Assembly: GCA_035460165.1 (NCBI GenBank) | Contig: DATHWW010000019.1 | Coordinates: forward strand, 62,001-126,000 | DNA length: 64,000 nucleotides | Direction: 5' to 3' | Source: MM2 sp035460165 | Lineage (GTDB): Bacteria > Pseudomonadota > Gammaproteobacteria > Burkholderiales > Methylophilaceae | Shown here: positions 56,192 through 64,000 of the stretch, one piece after another | Layout: the number at the start of each line of letters is the position of its first letter | Position numbering within the stretch: the stretch's first letter is position 1 | Translations under genes and position numbers: made by a program | The notes under the pieces: model-generated | Told to the model about the DNA's origin: nothing | Databases searched by the model: none | The model's input: only the letters and a program-made list of their open reading frames with translations

Positions 56192-57039
56192 TGTATCGCC
56201 CGCTAACGCTGCTGTCCGGCCTGCTCTTCATCTGTTGCGCGCATAGTGCAGAACGCATTGTGGACACCCGCGACGGCAGTACCGTAACCCGGGAACAATT
56301 GATAGAGGTCATGGCCGGCAGCGAGTTCGTCCTGCTGGGCGAACTGCACGATAATGCCGCGCATCACCGGGACCGCGGAGAATTGCTGACCGCATTGAAT
56401 AGCCATGCACCGAGCGTCGTTGCCGAACACCTGGAAAGCGGAAAGACTGTTGTTGCCGGAAGCGATCTTCAGGCCGATCTGGAGCGCGCCGGTTTCGACG
56501 CGAAAGGCTGGGGCTGGCCGCTGCATCAGCCCTTGTTCGCCGCGGTAATAGCAGCGGGAATGCCGCTGTCCGGCGGCAACATTCCGCGCGCCACGGCCAG
56601 AAATATCGCACGCGCGGGTGCAAGTGCCCTGCCCGAGGAGATAGCGCAACTGACAGTAGAAGCTCCTCTTGACGCGGAAGCCCGGGAAAAGCTGGATGCG
56701 GACTTGCTGCACGGCCATTGCGGCCAGCTTGATGCCGCCATGCTGCCCGGCCTGCGCCTGGCGCAACGTGCCCGTGACGCCACCATGTTCAACGCGCTGC
56801 GCAGCGCTACCCAGCGCCCTTCCATTCTGGTAGCAGGCAATGGTCATGTACGGCTGGACTATGGCGTTCCCAGCCTTATCCGGCACTACCTGCCGAACAG
56901 CCGCTTCGTCAGTATAGGTTTCGCTGAGGAACCTGCTATCGGCGTGCAGACCCAGTACCACTATCTTTGGATTACGGAACCGACACCACGCAGCGATCCC
57001 TGTGCGACCTTTAAGACCGGTAGTAAAGCCGGCAAATAA
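56191..57039 (+). CDS. ChaN-family (Tiki-like) haem-binding protein
   Basis: A 282-residue exported protein. Signal peptide LTLLSGLLFICCAHSA; the cysteine pair makes a lipoprotein possible, but the lipobox (FIC) is poor. The ChaN fold motifs are VLLGELHDNAAHHRDRGELL near 48, APSVVAEHLESG and a histidine-containing LVAGNGHVRLDYGVP near 220. Campylobacter ChaN binds two haems per dimer. Last gene of the receptor-chelatase operon; its start overlaps the previous stop. Probably holds or hands over haem in the periplasm. Confidence 0.88.
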   Translation: MYRPLTLLSGLLFICCAHSAERIVDTRDGSTVTREQLIEVMAGSEFVLLGELHDNAAHHRDRGELLTALNSHAPSVVAEHLESGKTVVAGSDLQADLERAGFDAKGWGWPLHQPLFAAVIAAGMPLSGGNIPRATARNIARAGASALPEEIAQLTVEAPLDAEAREKLDADLLHGHCGQLDAAMLPGLRLAQRARDATMFNALRSATQRPSILVAGNGHVRLDYGVPSLIRHYLPNSRFVSIGFAEEPAIGVQTQYHYLWITEPTPRSDPCATFKTGSKAGK

Positions 57040-57071
57040 AGCGATCACTCCGTAATGCCCTGACGAATCCG

Positions 57072-58271
57072 TCAAATCTCCGTATCCGCAGCTTCAGTCT
57101 TCTTATGCGCAAGGTTCTCCAGCACCTGCAAAAAGCTGCTGAGGCTGGGGTTCCCGACAAAAGTGCATGGCTTGCCGGTGCGCTTGCATTGTTCCTTTAC
57201 GCGCCAGTATGCGTTGTGGCTGATACAGCCGGTCTGGCAGATCACCGCATCCGCTGCCGAAATCACCGCCTCAAGCCGGCCGATGTTCTCTTCCTTCCCG
57301 CCGTCATGATGCATGAATTCGCCGCCTCGTAATTGCACCAGACTGCGAAAATGCGGAATGGCGTCGACACGGCCGCCGACGCACAGCACGGTACGCCCCA
57401 GCAGACGCTGTTCTTCCTGGTGCACGTCGTTCGATTCCGGCTCCTGGGCCGCGATCAATTCCGCCAGTTCGGATTCCAGCCGGCGAATGTCTTCCCGCGC
57501 CGCCGAATAGTCAATTTCCAGTGTCGCGTGGCGTTCCTTCAGCGTGGCGTATGCGCTCTCGGCCAATTGCAGCCGATACATCAGGCGCATGATTTCGTTT
57601 GAATCCTCCGCCTGTTCACGCAGGCTGTCGCGCTCGGCAGCATATCGCTCGGCCAGCGCCAGCTGCTGGACCGCGTCGGTGCGTGCTGCCTCCAACTGTG
57701 TTTTCAAGTCGGCAATCTGTTCGATGTAGCGGTTGCAGGACTCGGTGACGCGCTGCTGCATGCGCGACAACTCGCGCGTCAGCATGGCATTTTCCTCCTG
57801 CAGCCGCGTCCAGGCCTGCTGTTCGCGTCGCACACCGGCACCGATCTGATGTTGCAGCATGTGGATGTCGGCATATATCTGCAAGCGGAATTCCTCGGTG
57901 CTGGCCGGGTGCGTGAGCACGGCCCAGAACATACCGGGAATATCGTCTCCGGCCAGCGCCTCGCGCCATTTCGCCATCAGCTCCTCGGTCGTTTTCATGG
58001 GCTTGCAACGCTGGATGGCTAGCGCGTATTTCTTTTCCAGCGTCTTGTGCAACAGACTGGAAAGCGGCGTCCGCGTGCCGCACTCGCTGGCTGCGGTGCA
58101 GTGCACTTCATAATCGCTGGGCCGATGCGGAAAGGTCATGACCTTCAGCACCAGTTCGCGTATCTCGCCGAGCTTGAAGCAGACCCCGATGATCGGGCAG
58201 TGATACCGATGCGTCAGCTCCCACAGCCGATGGCGACGCGAACCATTGGTCAATGGCGTCTCGACGCTCAT
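57072..58271 (-). CDS. DUF2325 domain protein, iron-regulated unit
   Basis: A 399-residue cytoplasmic protein. N-terminal part with cysteines (HCTAASECGTRTPLS), a long central coiled coil (about 150-290, e.g. LTRELSRMQQRVTESCNRYI) and a C-terminal DUF2325 domain (about 300-390: TVLCVGGRVDAIPHFRSLV, GGKEENIGRLEAVISAADAV, CQTGCISHNAYWRVKEQCKR). The function of DUF2325 is not established. It overlaps the preceding small gene (ATGA) and both lie behind a Fur box, convergent with the chelatase operon, so a role in iron or haem metabolism is inferred. Confidence 0.82.
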   Translation of the reverse strand: MSVETPLTNGSRRHRLWELTHRYHCPIIGVCFKLGEIRELVLKVMTFPHRPSDYEVHCTAASECGTRTPLSSLLHKTLEKKYALAIQRCKPMKTTEELMAKWREALAGDDIPGMFWAVLTHPASTEEFRLQIYADIHMLQHQIGAGVRREQQAWTRLQEENAMLTRELSRMQQRVTESCNRYIEQIADLKTQLEAARTDAVQQLALAERYAAERDSLREQAEDSNEIMRLMYRLQLAESAYATLKERHATLEIDYSAAREDIRRLESELAELIAAQEPESNDVHQEEQRLLGRTVLCVGGRVDAIPHFRSLVQLRGGEFMHHDGGKEENIGRLEAVISAADAVICQTGCISHNAYWRVKEQCKRTGKPCTFVGNPSLSSFLQVLENLAHKKTEAADTEI

Positions 58272-58525
58272 GTCAGCCTCGCTTGCTGGCGATCCAGCAC
58301 CAACTGCCAGGCATCGCACAATTCATCACAGGTCTTGTGAAGGATTTCCGGCAGGTCGTCGCGTTGCGACAGCACCTCCAGGTTTCGGTAGATGCGCTGG
58401 CTTAGCCTTGGTGAAGGCTGGCTTTGTTGGTCCTGGATTGCGTAAGAGTGAAACAGGCAGAGTAATGCGGAAATTGCTGCATCCGGTGTGATGGCAGCAA
58501 CGGGAAGATCGAGTTCGTCAGGCAT
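58268..58525 (-). CDS. Small protein of unknown function, first gene of the Fur-box/DUF2325 unit
   Basis: An 85-residue acidic, helical protein (MPDELDLPVAAITPDAAISA at the start; ILHKTCDELCDAWQLVLD near the end). It has two cysteines (TCDELC) and no signal peptide or membrane segment. AGGAG lies before the ATG, and its end overlaps the DUF2325 start by four bases, so the two are co-translated. No family is recognised. Confidence 0.75.
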   Translation of the reverse strand: MPDELDLPVAAITPDAAISALLCLFHSYAIQDQQSQPSPRLSQRIYRNLEVLSQRDDLPEILHKTCDELCDAWQLVLDRQQARLT

Positions 58526-58552
58526 GGTAAGTCTCCTTGCGCTTATGTTATT

Positions 58553-58569
58553 GATAATCATTCTCATTT
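58553..58569 (-). promoter_or_regulatory. Fur-box-like operator of the DUF2325 unit
   Basis: GATAATCATTCTCATTT on the plus strand matches much of the Fur consensus (GATAATCATTATC and a following CATTT) and lies about 30 bases upstream of the 85-residue gene. Confidence 0.78.
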
Positions 58570-58604
58570 AAATGAGTTGATTCGTCAAGCCCTGCCTCAA
58601 ATAA

Positions 58605-58630
58605 AAAAGGCTGCCCGAAAGCAGCCTTTT
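58605..58630 (-). terminator. Rho-independent terminator of htpG
   Basis: AAAAGGCTGC at 58605-58614 pairs with GCAGCCTTTT at 58621-58630. On the minus strand the stem is followed by TTTATTTGAGG. It lies 21 bases beyond the htpG stop. Confidence 0.88.
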
Positions 58631-58650
58631 CAGCGTCTTACCAAGAATGA

Positions 58651-60549
58651 TCAGCTCATCAGCGACAGCAGCGAGTTCAGACGTTTCACGAAACTGGCTG
58701 GATCTTCCAGTTGCCCGCCTTCCGCCAGCAGCGCCTGGTCGAACAGCAGGTTGGCCCAATCGGCAAAACGCGCATCGTCGGATTCGCTCTTCAGGCGCGT
58801 CACCAAAGAATGCTGCGGATTGATTTCCAGGACAGGCTTGGTCGAAGGCGCGTTCTGACCGGCTGCTTTCAGCAGGCGCTCCAGATTTGCGCTCATGTCG
58901 TTCTCGCCGGTGACGATGCAGGCCGGGGAATCGGTGAGGCGATGCGTGACGCGCACCTCTTTCACCTTGTCTTCTCCCAGCGTGGACTTGATCTTCTCAA
59001 CCAGATCCTTGAATTCGTCTTCTGCCTGTTTCTGCGCTTCCTTCTCGGATTCGTCTTCCAGCGAACCCAAGTCGAGATCGCCCTTGGCGACGGATTGCAG
59101 TTTCTTGCCTGCGAACTCGGTCAGGCCGCTGACCAGCCATTCATCGACACGGTCGGACAGCAGCAGCACTTCGATGCCCTTCTTGCGGAAGATTTCGAGG
59201 TGCGGGCTATGCTTGGCGGCGGCAAAGGAGTCGGCAGTCACGTAGTAGATATGTTCCTGTCCTTCCTTCATGCGGGCGATGTAGTCCTTGAGCGAGACGG
59301 TTTCCTCGTCGGTATCGGCATGGGTGGAGGCAAAGCGCAGCAGCCCGGCAATCTTTTCCTTGTTGCCGAAATCCTCGCCCGGGCCTTCTTTCAGCACACG
59401 GCCGAATTCCTTCCAGAAAGTCGCATATTTTTCCTGGTCGTTCTCTGCCATATCTTCCAGCAGGCCCAGTACCTTCTTCACCGAGCCGGCCTTGATGCCG
59501 TCGATTTCCTTGCTGTGCTGCAGGATCTCGCGCGACACGTTGAGCGGCAGGTCGGCAGAATCGATCACCCCGCGCACGAAGCGCAGGTATTGCGGCATCA
59601 GTTGCTCGGCGTCATCCATGATGAACACGCGCTTCACGTACAGCTTGATACCGTGGCGGCGCTCGCGGTCGTAGAGGTCAAACGGCGCACGGCCGGGAAT
59701 GTACAGCAGCGAAATATATTCCTGCTTGCCCTCGACGCGGTTGTGGCTCCAGGCCAGCGGCTTGTCGAAATCGTGCGCGACGTGCTTGTAGAACTCCTCA
59801 TACTGCTCTTCGGTGATATCGTTCTTGGCGCGCGACCACAGTGCGGAAGCCTGGTTGACGGTTTCGTCCTCGTCCGTCGGCACCTGCTCGCCATCCTTCC
59901 AGTCTGACTTCTTCATCACGATAGGCAAAGTGATGTGATCGGAATACTTGCGAATGATGGACTTGATCTTCCAGTCATTGAGGAATTCGTCCTCGCCTTC
60001 GCGCAGATGCAGCACGATCTCGGTGCCGCGAGCCGGCTTGTCAATCACTTCCAGCGTGTAATCGCCGGAACCGGTGGATTCCCAGCGTACTCCATGCTCG
60101 GCGGTGAGGCCCGCACGGCGCGTGCTGAGCGTAACCTTGTCGGCAAGAATGAATGCGGAATAGAAACCGACGCCAAACTGGCCGATCAATGTCGCGTCCT
60201 TCTTCTGGTCCCCGGACAATTGCGAGAAGAACTCGCGCGTGCCAGATTTGGCGATGGTGCCGATGTTGTCGATTACTTCCTGACGGCTCATGCCGATGCC
60301 GTTATCGCTGAACGTCAGCGTGCGGGCGGCCTTGTCGAAGGAAATGCGGATTCTGAGCTCGCTATCGTTCTCAAACAGCGCGCCGTCGGACAGCGCTTCA
60401 AAGCGCAGTTTGTCGGCGGCGTCGGACGCATTGGAAATCAGTTCGCGCAGGACAATTTCCTTGTTGGAATACAAGGAATGGATCATCAGGTGCAGCAGCT
60501 GTTTGACTTCCGCCTGGAAGCCCAGCGTTTCTTTGGTCGTGGTGGTCAT
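58651..60549 (-). CDS. htpG: Molecular chaperone HtpG (Hsp90)
   Basis: A 632-residue Hsp90: N-terminal ATPase domain (LGFQAEVKQLLHLMIHSLYS, LRELISNASDAADKLRF near 30, FSDNGIGMSRQEVIDNIGTI near 80, IGQFGVGFYSAFILADKV near 121), middle domain (PFDLYDRERRHGIKLYVKRV, LPLNVSREILQ) and C-terminal dimerisation domain. Length as in E. coli HtpG (624). It folds clients under heat and other stress in the cytoplasm. Single-gene unit with its own terminator. Confidence 0.97.
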   Translation of the reverse strand: MTTTTKETLGFQAEVKQLLHLMIHSLYSNKEIVLRELISNASDAADKLRFEALSDGALFENDSELRIRISFDKAARTLTFSDNGIGMSRQEVIDNIGTIAKSGTREFFSQLSGDQKKDATLIGQFGVGFYSAFILADKVTLSTRRAGLTAEHGVRWESTGSGDYTLEVIDKPARGTEIVLHLREGEDEFLNDWKIKSIIRKYSDHITLPIVMKKSDWKDGEQVPTDEDETVNQASALWSRAKNDITEEQYEEFYKHVAHDFDKPLAWSHNRVEGKQEYISLLYIPGRAPFDLYDRERRHGIKLYVKRVFIMDDAEQLMPQYLRFVRGVIDSADLPLNVSREILQHSKEIDGIKAGSVKKVLGLLEDMAENDQEKYATFWKEFGRVLKEGPGEDFGNKEKIAGLLRFASTHADTDEETVSLKDYIARMKEGQEHIYYVTADSFAAAKHSPHLEIFRKKGIEVLLLSDRVDEWLVSGLTEFAGKKLQSVAKGDLDLGSLEDESEKEAQKQAEDEFKDLVEKIKSTLGEDKVKEVRVTHRLTDSPACIVTGENDMSANLERLLKAAGQNAPSTKPVLEINPQHSLVTRLKSESDDARFADWANLLFDQALLAEGGQLEDPASFVKRLNSLLSLMS

Positions 60550-60626
60550 GGGATCCCCTCTTGTTATCAGGAACTACGAAACAAGCTGGTAAATGGGGCC
60601 GGGCGGCCGAAATTCAAGAGGCAGTT

Positions 60627-61391
60627 TTATCTGGACAGATGCGCCAGCGCCCGGGACGCCATCCATAAGCCGAAGCTGGCCGTCACCGTCATCGCCGCAC
60701 CGAAGCCGGCACAGTTGATGCCGCTCACCGGCTTGTCGTCGACATCGCAGGATTCGCCGTTTTCCGGCATCCTGAGCGGCTCGGAGGAAAACACGCACTC
60801 CACGCCGAATTTCATCTTGGCATCCTTGGGAAAGCCGTATTCGCGCCGCAACAGCACCCGCACGCGGGAAAGCAAGGGATCCTGCACGCTACGCGCAAGG
60901 TCGTCCAACTGAATGCGCGCCGGATCGACGCGGCCGCCGGCGCCGCCTGAAGCAATCATCTTGATCTTGCGGCGCTTGCACCAATTGATCATCGCCGCCT
61001 TGACACGGGCGTTATCGATGGCGTCGATCACGAAATCGTAGTCACGGCCGAGCATGTCTTCGAGATTGTCTAGGGTGACGAAATCCTCGATCTCGATCAC
61101 TTCGCAATCCGGATTGATGGCATGAATACGTTCCGCCATCGCGGCCACCTTGGCCTTGCCGTATTCGTCGCCCAAGGCATGCACTTGGCGATTGGTATTG
61201 GATTCGGCGATATTGTCGAGATCGATCAGGGTAATGCGGCCGATAGCGCTGCGGGCCAGGGACTCCGCGGCCCACGAACCGACACCGCCTACCCCCACGA
61301 TGCAGACATGCGCCTGACGGAAACGCTGGAATGACTCTTCCCCATAGAGACGCCTGACGCCGCCGAAGCGTCGTTCGAAATCCATCTCCAT
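60627..61391 (-). CDS. tcdA: tRNA threonylcarbamoyladenosine dehydratase
   Basis: A 254-residue E1-like (ThiF/MoeB-fold) protein: ATP site CIVGVGGVGSWAAESLARS near 30, LIDLDNIAESNTNRQVHAL near 55 and FVIDAIDNARVKAAMINWC near 120. It cyclises t6A to ct6A at tRNA position 37. The GVGGVGSWA motif and the absence of the CxxC zinc motifs of MoeB favour TcdA. Its ATG overlaps the acpS stop (TAATG), the last step of the recO-pdxJ-acpS-tcdA chain. Confidence 0.92.
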   Translation of the reverse strand: MEMDFERRFGGVRRLYGEESFQRFRQAHVCIVGVGGVGSWAAESLARSAIGRITLIDLDNIAESNTNRQVHALGDEYGKAKVAAMAERIHAINPDCEVIEIEDFVTLDNLEDMLGRDYDFVIDAIDNARVKAAMINWCKRRKIKMIASGGAGGRVDPARIQLDDLARSVQDPLLSRVRVLLRREYGFPKDAKMKFGVECVFSSEPLRMPENGESCDVDDKPVSGINCAGFGAAMTVTASFGLWMASRALAHLSR

Positions 61392-61768
61392 TACTTTTCC
61401 AGTATTACAAAGGCGACGGCAAGCGCTTTTTCGTCGCTGATGGAAATATGCATGAAGCGGATACCGCGCTCCTCCACCCAGGCTTGCAAATCGGGGGCCA
61501 GCACCAGCACCGGCTTGCCGAGATCGCTATGGCCGACGCCTATGCTTTGCATCGCCACCGGCGCGCGCAATCCTGTACCCAATGCCTTGCCGAATGCCTC
61601 CTTGGCGGCGAAGCGCTTGGCGAGAAAACGCGCCTTGACCTGGCTCAACTCGAATTCGGGGTATTCCGCTTCGGTCAGAATGCGCCGGGCAAAGGTGTCA
61701 CCGAAACGCGCAAGCGATTGCTCGATGCGGGAAACCTCGACAATATCGGTGCCGATGCCGTAGATCAT
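61391..61768 (-). CDS. acpS: Holo-[acyl-carrier-protein] synthase
   Basis: A 125-residue phosphopantetheinyl transferase that activates acyl carrier protein. Motifs: MIYGIGTDIVEVSRIEQSL at the start (Mg-site aspartate at residue 8), FLAKRFAAKEAFGKALGTG near 52 (catalytic glutamate) and MHISISDEKALAVAFVIL at the end. ATG 61768 gives the standard length and overlaps the pdxJ stop by four bases. Confidence 0.96.
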   Translation of the reverse strand: MIYGIGTDIVEVSRIEQSLARFGDTFARRILTEAEYPEFELSQVKARFLAKRFAAKEAFGKALGTGLRAPVAMQSIGVGHSDLGKPVLVLAPDLQAWVEERGIRFMHISISDEKALAVAFVILEK

Positions 61769-62496
61769 CGGCCTGTGGCGGCGGCTACCATCAGCGCCTT
61801 CATTTCGCGCACGGCATTGTCCCAACCGACAAAGAGCGCGTGGGCAACGATGGCATGGCCTATATTGAGCTCATCGACACCGGGAATCGCGGCGACCTGG
61901 TGCACATTGTGATAATGCAAGCCGTGACCGGCATTGACCGACAGGCCGAGCGATACGCCATGTACCACGGCATTCTTGATCCGGAACAGCTCTTCATTGC
62001 GTGCGTGCTCGGTTTCGGCATCGGCGAAGCCGCCGGTGTGCAGTTCCACTACCGGCGCCCCGGCGGCTTTCGAAGCATCCAGTTGTGCTTCGTCCGCATT
62101 GATAAAAAGCGATACGCGTATGCCGGCATCACCCAGTCGCTGGCAGGCACTCTTGACCTTGTCGAAATGACGCACTACGTCCAGACCGCCTTCGGTCGTC
62201 AGTTCTTCACGGCGCTCGGGCACCAGACAGACATCCTGCGGCTTGACCTGCAACGCGATGGCGATCATTTCTTCGGTGACCGCCATTTCGAGGTTCATGC
62301 GCGTCTGCAAAATACCGCGTAGCGTATGTACATCTGCATCCTGAATATGGCGGCGATCTTCGCGCAAGTGCAGCGTGATCGCATCCGCGCCCGATTGTTC
62401 GGCGCGCAAGGCAGCCTGCACGACACTGGGATAACGAGTACCGCGCGCCTGACGGATAGTGGCGACGTGGTCGATGTTGACGCCGAGTCTGATCAT
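61765..62496 (-). CDS. pdxJ: Pyridoxine 5'-phosphate synthase
   Basis: A 243-residue TIM barrel that joins 1-deoxyxylulose 5-phosphate with aminoacetone phosphate to make pyridoxine phosphate. Motifs: IRLGVNIDHVATIRQARGT at the start, ITLHLREDRRHIQDADV near 40, VCLVPERREELTTEGGLDV near 92, VELHTGGFA near 148 and VNAGHGLHYHNV near 188. Start overlaps the recO stop (ATGA). The recO-pdxJ-acpS order is widespread in proteobacteria. Confidence 0.97.
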   Translation of the reverse strand: MIRLGVNIDHVATIRQARGTRYPSVVQAALRAEQSGADAITLHLREDRRHIQDADVHTLRGILQTRMNLEMAVTEEMIAIALQVKPQDVCLVPERREELTTEGGLDVVRHFDKVKSACQRLGDAGIRVSLFINADEAQLDASKAAGAPVVELHTGGFADAETEHARNEELFRIKNAVVHGVSLGLSVNAGHGLHYHNVHQVAAIPGVDELNIGHAIVAHALFVGWDNAVREMKALMVAAATGR

Positions 62497-63215
62497 AATT
62501 CCTGTAAGTCGATAAGTAATTGACGGGTATGCAAGGGCTTGTCGCCGAGGTAATGCGCGAGCAGCATGCGCATCAGCTGCTTGCTTTGCAGCAGCGTGGC
62601 CGGGTCGCTGTAATCGTCGCGGGCCATATCAAGCAGCGTCTTGCCGCTTAATTGTACACCGGTTTCATTGTCACCCGGGCTGACAGCCCCGCGCTCCGGC
62701 AGGTAGAGATATTCGTGTTCAGGCTCGATGGGCGTGCCTTCCACCTGATGTGTCAGCGGCACGGCGTAGCCCAGCTCCTGCAGCATTTTCAGTTCGAGGC
62801 GACGCAGGGTCGGGGCCATCGGCTCGGCCGCCGCAAGGTACCGCAAAGTCTGGGAGTAATAATCGAACAAGGCCGTATGGGGATCTTCGCGCGGCAACAG
62901 GCGCAGAAGCAATTCATTGAGATAAAAACCACACATCAGCGCTTCGCCGTTGAGCAACAGCAGGCCTTCTCCCCAATCCAGAGAGTGCAGGTTACGGAGT
63001 TCGGATTTGCCCGACCATGTGGCGAGCAACGGTTGAAAGGCTTGCAACATGCCGCGCATTGCGGATCGCGGACGGCGCGCCCCTTTGGCAATCGCCGCGA
63101 CACGGCCGAAATCGCGGCTGAACAATTCGACGACGAGGCTGGTTTCCTTGAAGGGATAGGTATGCAGCACGAAGACCGGCTGCTGATCCTGGCGTGCGAT
63201 ACCGCCGGCGGCCAT
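62493..63215 (-). CDS. recO: DNA repair protein RecO
   Basis: A 240-residue recombination mediator that loads RecA with RecR. N-terminal OB fold (DQQPVFVLHTYPFKETSLVV, LFSRDFGRVAAIAKGARRP) and a helical C-terminal domain (AFQPLLATWSGKSELRNLHS, ALMCGFYLNELLLRLLPRED, LQELGYAVPL). No zinc-finger cysteines, as usual in proteobacterial RecO. It lies 14 bases after era. Confidence 0.95.
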   Translation of the reverse strand: MAAGGIARQDQQPVFVLHTYPFKETSLVVELFSRDFGRVAAIAKGARRPRSAMRGMLQAFQPLLATWSGKSELRNLHSLDWGEGLLLLNGEALMCGFYLNELLLRLLPREDPHTALFDYYSQTLRYLAAAEPMAPTLRRLELKMLQELGYAVPLTHQVEGTPIEPEHEYLYLPERGAVSPGDNETGVQLSGKTLLDMARDDYSDPATLLQSKQLMRMLLAHYLGDKPLHTRQLLIDLQEL

Positions 63216-63229
63216 GAGCTAGTCCCTGA

Positions 63230-64000
63230 TCAATAACCCAGGCTTTTCAGTGCCCGCTCATCATCCGCCCAGCCGCCGCGCACCTTCACCCAGGTTTCCA
63301 GCCAGACCTTGCCGCCGAACAGCTTTTCCATGTCTTGCCGCGCCTCGGTGGAAATCTGCTTGAGCTTCTCGCCGCCCTTGCCGATCAGGATGGGCTTCTG
63401 GCCCTCCTTGTCGACGATGATGGCGGCATGGATGCGGCGCAAAGCTCCTTCCTGCTCAAATTTCTCGATTTCCACGGCGACCGAATAAGGCAACTCTTCA
63501 CCGAGCAGGCGGAATATTTTTTCACGTATCAGTTCAGCTGCGAGAAAACGCTCGTTGCGATCCGTGAGCTCGTCCTCGCCATAGATTGCGGGCTGCTCAG
63601 GCAAGTGCTGCCGGATCGCGGACAACAGATCCTCAAGATTGAGGCTGCGCTTGGCGCTGATGGGCACGATGGCCGCAAACGGAAATACACCGCCGTGCTC
63701 CTGTATGAAAGGCAGCAACTGGCCTTTATCCTCCAGCAGATCGGCCTTGTTGATAACCAGTAGCACCGGAGTGTTTTTGGGCAGGATGTCGAGCACCTTG
63801 CGGTCGGCATCGCCGAAACGGGTGGCCTCGATCACAAACAGGACCACATCCACTTCGGACATGACCTGCTTCACCGTCTTGTTCATGCCGCGGTTGAGCG
63901 CATTGATGTGCTTCAACTGGAAGCCGGGGGTGTCCACGAACAGGTACTGCGCATCCTCCGTGGTGTGGATACCGAGCAGCCGGTGGCGCGTCGTCTGCGC
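63230..64000 (-). CDS. era: GTPase Era (N-terminus outside window)
   Basis: The 3' 256 codons of era. At the window edge the frame reads AQTTRHRLLGIHTTEDAQYL (switch I region), then FVDTPGFQLKH (Walker B, DTPG), LLVINKADLLEDKGQ (NKxD) and ISAKRSLN, followed by a KH domain (AAIIVDKEGQKPILIGKGG, KVWLETWVKVRGGWADDERA). It binds 16S rRNA and helps 30S assembly. The Walker A part lies beyond 64000. A GTG at 63937 that could look like a start is internal to the conserved GTPase domain. Confidence 0.96.
   Translation of the reverse strand, partial: AQTTRHRLLGIHTTEDAQYLFVDTPGFQLKHINALNRGMNKTVKQVMSEVDVVLFVIEATRFGDADRKVLDILPKNTPVLLVINKADLLEDKGQLLPFIQEHGGVFPFAAIVPISAKRSLNLEDLLSAIRQHLPEQPAIYGEDELTDRNERFLAAELIREKIFRLLGEELPYSVAVEIEKFEQEGALRRIHAAIIVDKEGQKPILIGKGGEKLKQISTEARQDMEKLFGGKVWLETWVKVRGGWADDERALKSLGY

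Noticed and set aside
63230..63937. Complete 235-residue era gene starting at GTG 63937
   Set aside because: The frame continues to the window edge with conserved Era switch I sequence, so the gene is cut by the window.
1..64000. CRISPR arrays, rRNA or tRNA genes, transposases
   Set aside because: I searched by eye for repeat-spacer patterns, tRNA T-loop motifs and transposase motifs and saw none; a tRNAscan and IS search would settle this.

Overview
The window looks like the chromosome of a betaproteobacterium, probably of the Nitrosomonadales (Gallionella/Methylophilus-like lineages). The grounds are an XrtA-type exopolysaccharide regulatory module (PrsK/PrsR and its glycosyltransferase), a suhB-trmJ-cysE-iscR-isc block with an extra cysteine desulfurase, a lanthanide-type methanol dehydrogenase (XoxF) with a separate pqqA, many GGDEF/EAL proteins, and high-GC coding sequence throughout. 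The genus is inference.

Layout. 1-3.4 kb: a lower-GC array of integron gene cassettes with six complete attC sites and partial sites at both ends. All cassette genes are on the minus strand, most encode small membrane proteins, and no integrase gene is present in the window. 3.7-7.2 kb: a hybrid PAS-GAF-histidine kinase-receiver-GGDEF-EAL protein. 7.4-15.4 kb: a minus-strand exopolysaccharide operon (XrtA-type glycosyltransferase, prsK, prsR, YdcF-like protein, beta-helix protein carrying an in-frame repeat insertion, polysaccharide deacetylase). 15.7-18.5 kb: a secreted trypsin-like protease, a BNR-repeat protein paired with a MoaD/ThiS-like protein, and a BON-domain protein. 18.8-20.2 kb: manC. 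20.2-31.3 kb: DUF1992 gene, suhB, a structured repeat, trmJ, cysE, iscR, a NifS-like gene, iscSUA, hscBA, fdx and sthA. 31.4-38.1 kb: two more GGDEF-EAL proteins around a Pho-box-preceded phosphate-selective porin. 38.1-39.8 kb: a second copy of the structured repeat, then tonB, a small CxxC protein and hemP behind a Fur box. 39.9-46.5 kb: a divergent sigma-54 activator/xoxF pair, a secreted protein of unknown function, a cyclopropane fatty acid synthase and pqqA. 46.6-48.8 kb: ahpCF. 48.9-58.5 kb: two Fur-box-preceded units, one encoding a TonB-dependent receptor, an exported CobN-like chelatase, an ExbB-like protein, a DUF2149 protein and a ChaN-like protein, the other a DUF2325 protein. 58.6-64 kb: htpG, then tcdA-acpS-pdxJ-recO-era.

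The two most interesting systems are: (i) the iron-regulated operon at 48.9-57.0 kb, in which a CobN-family chelatase carries a signal peptide and a C-terminal membrane anchor and sits next to an ExbB/ExbD-like pair and a ChaN-like haem-binding protein. It looks like an envelope haem-capture and metal-removal machine related to Bacteroidetes HmuRSTUV rather than B12 synthesis. (ii) Two copies of a roughly 269-bp element (21468-21736 and 38122-38390) with conserved loops and stems whose sequences differ while pairing is kept, the signature of a selected RNA or single-stranded DNA fold.

Functions link up: HemP, TonB, the receptor and the chelatase operon share Fur-type boxes; XoxF needs the PQQ whose precursor peptide is encoded 2.3 kb away; and the Isc operon supplies clusters for an iron-centred metabolism.
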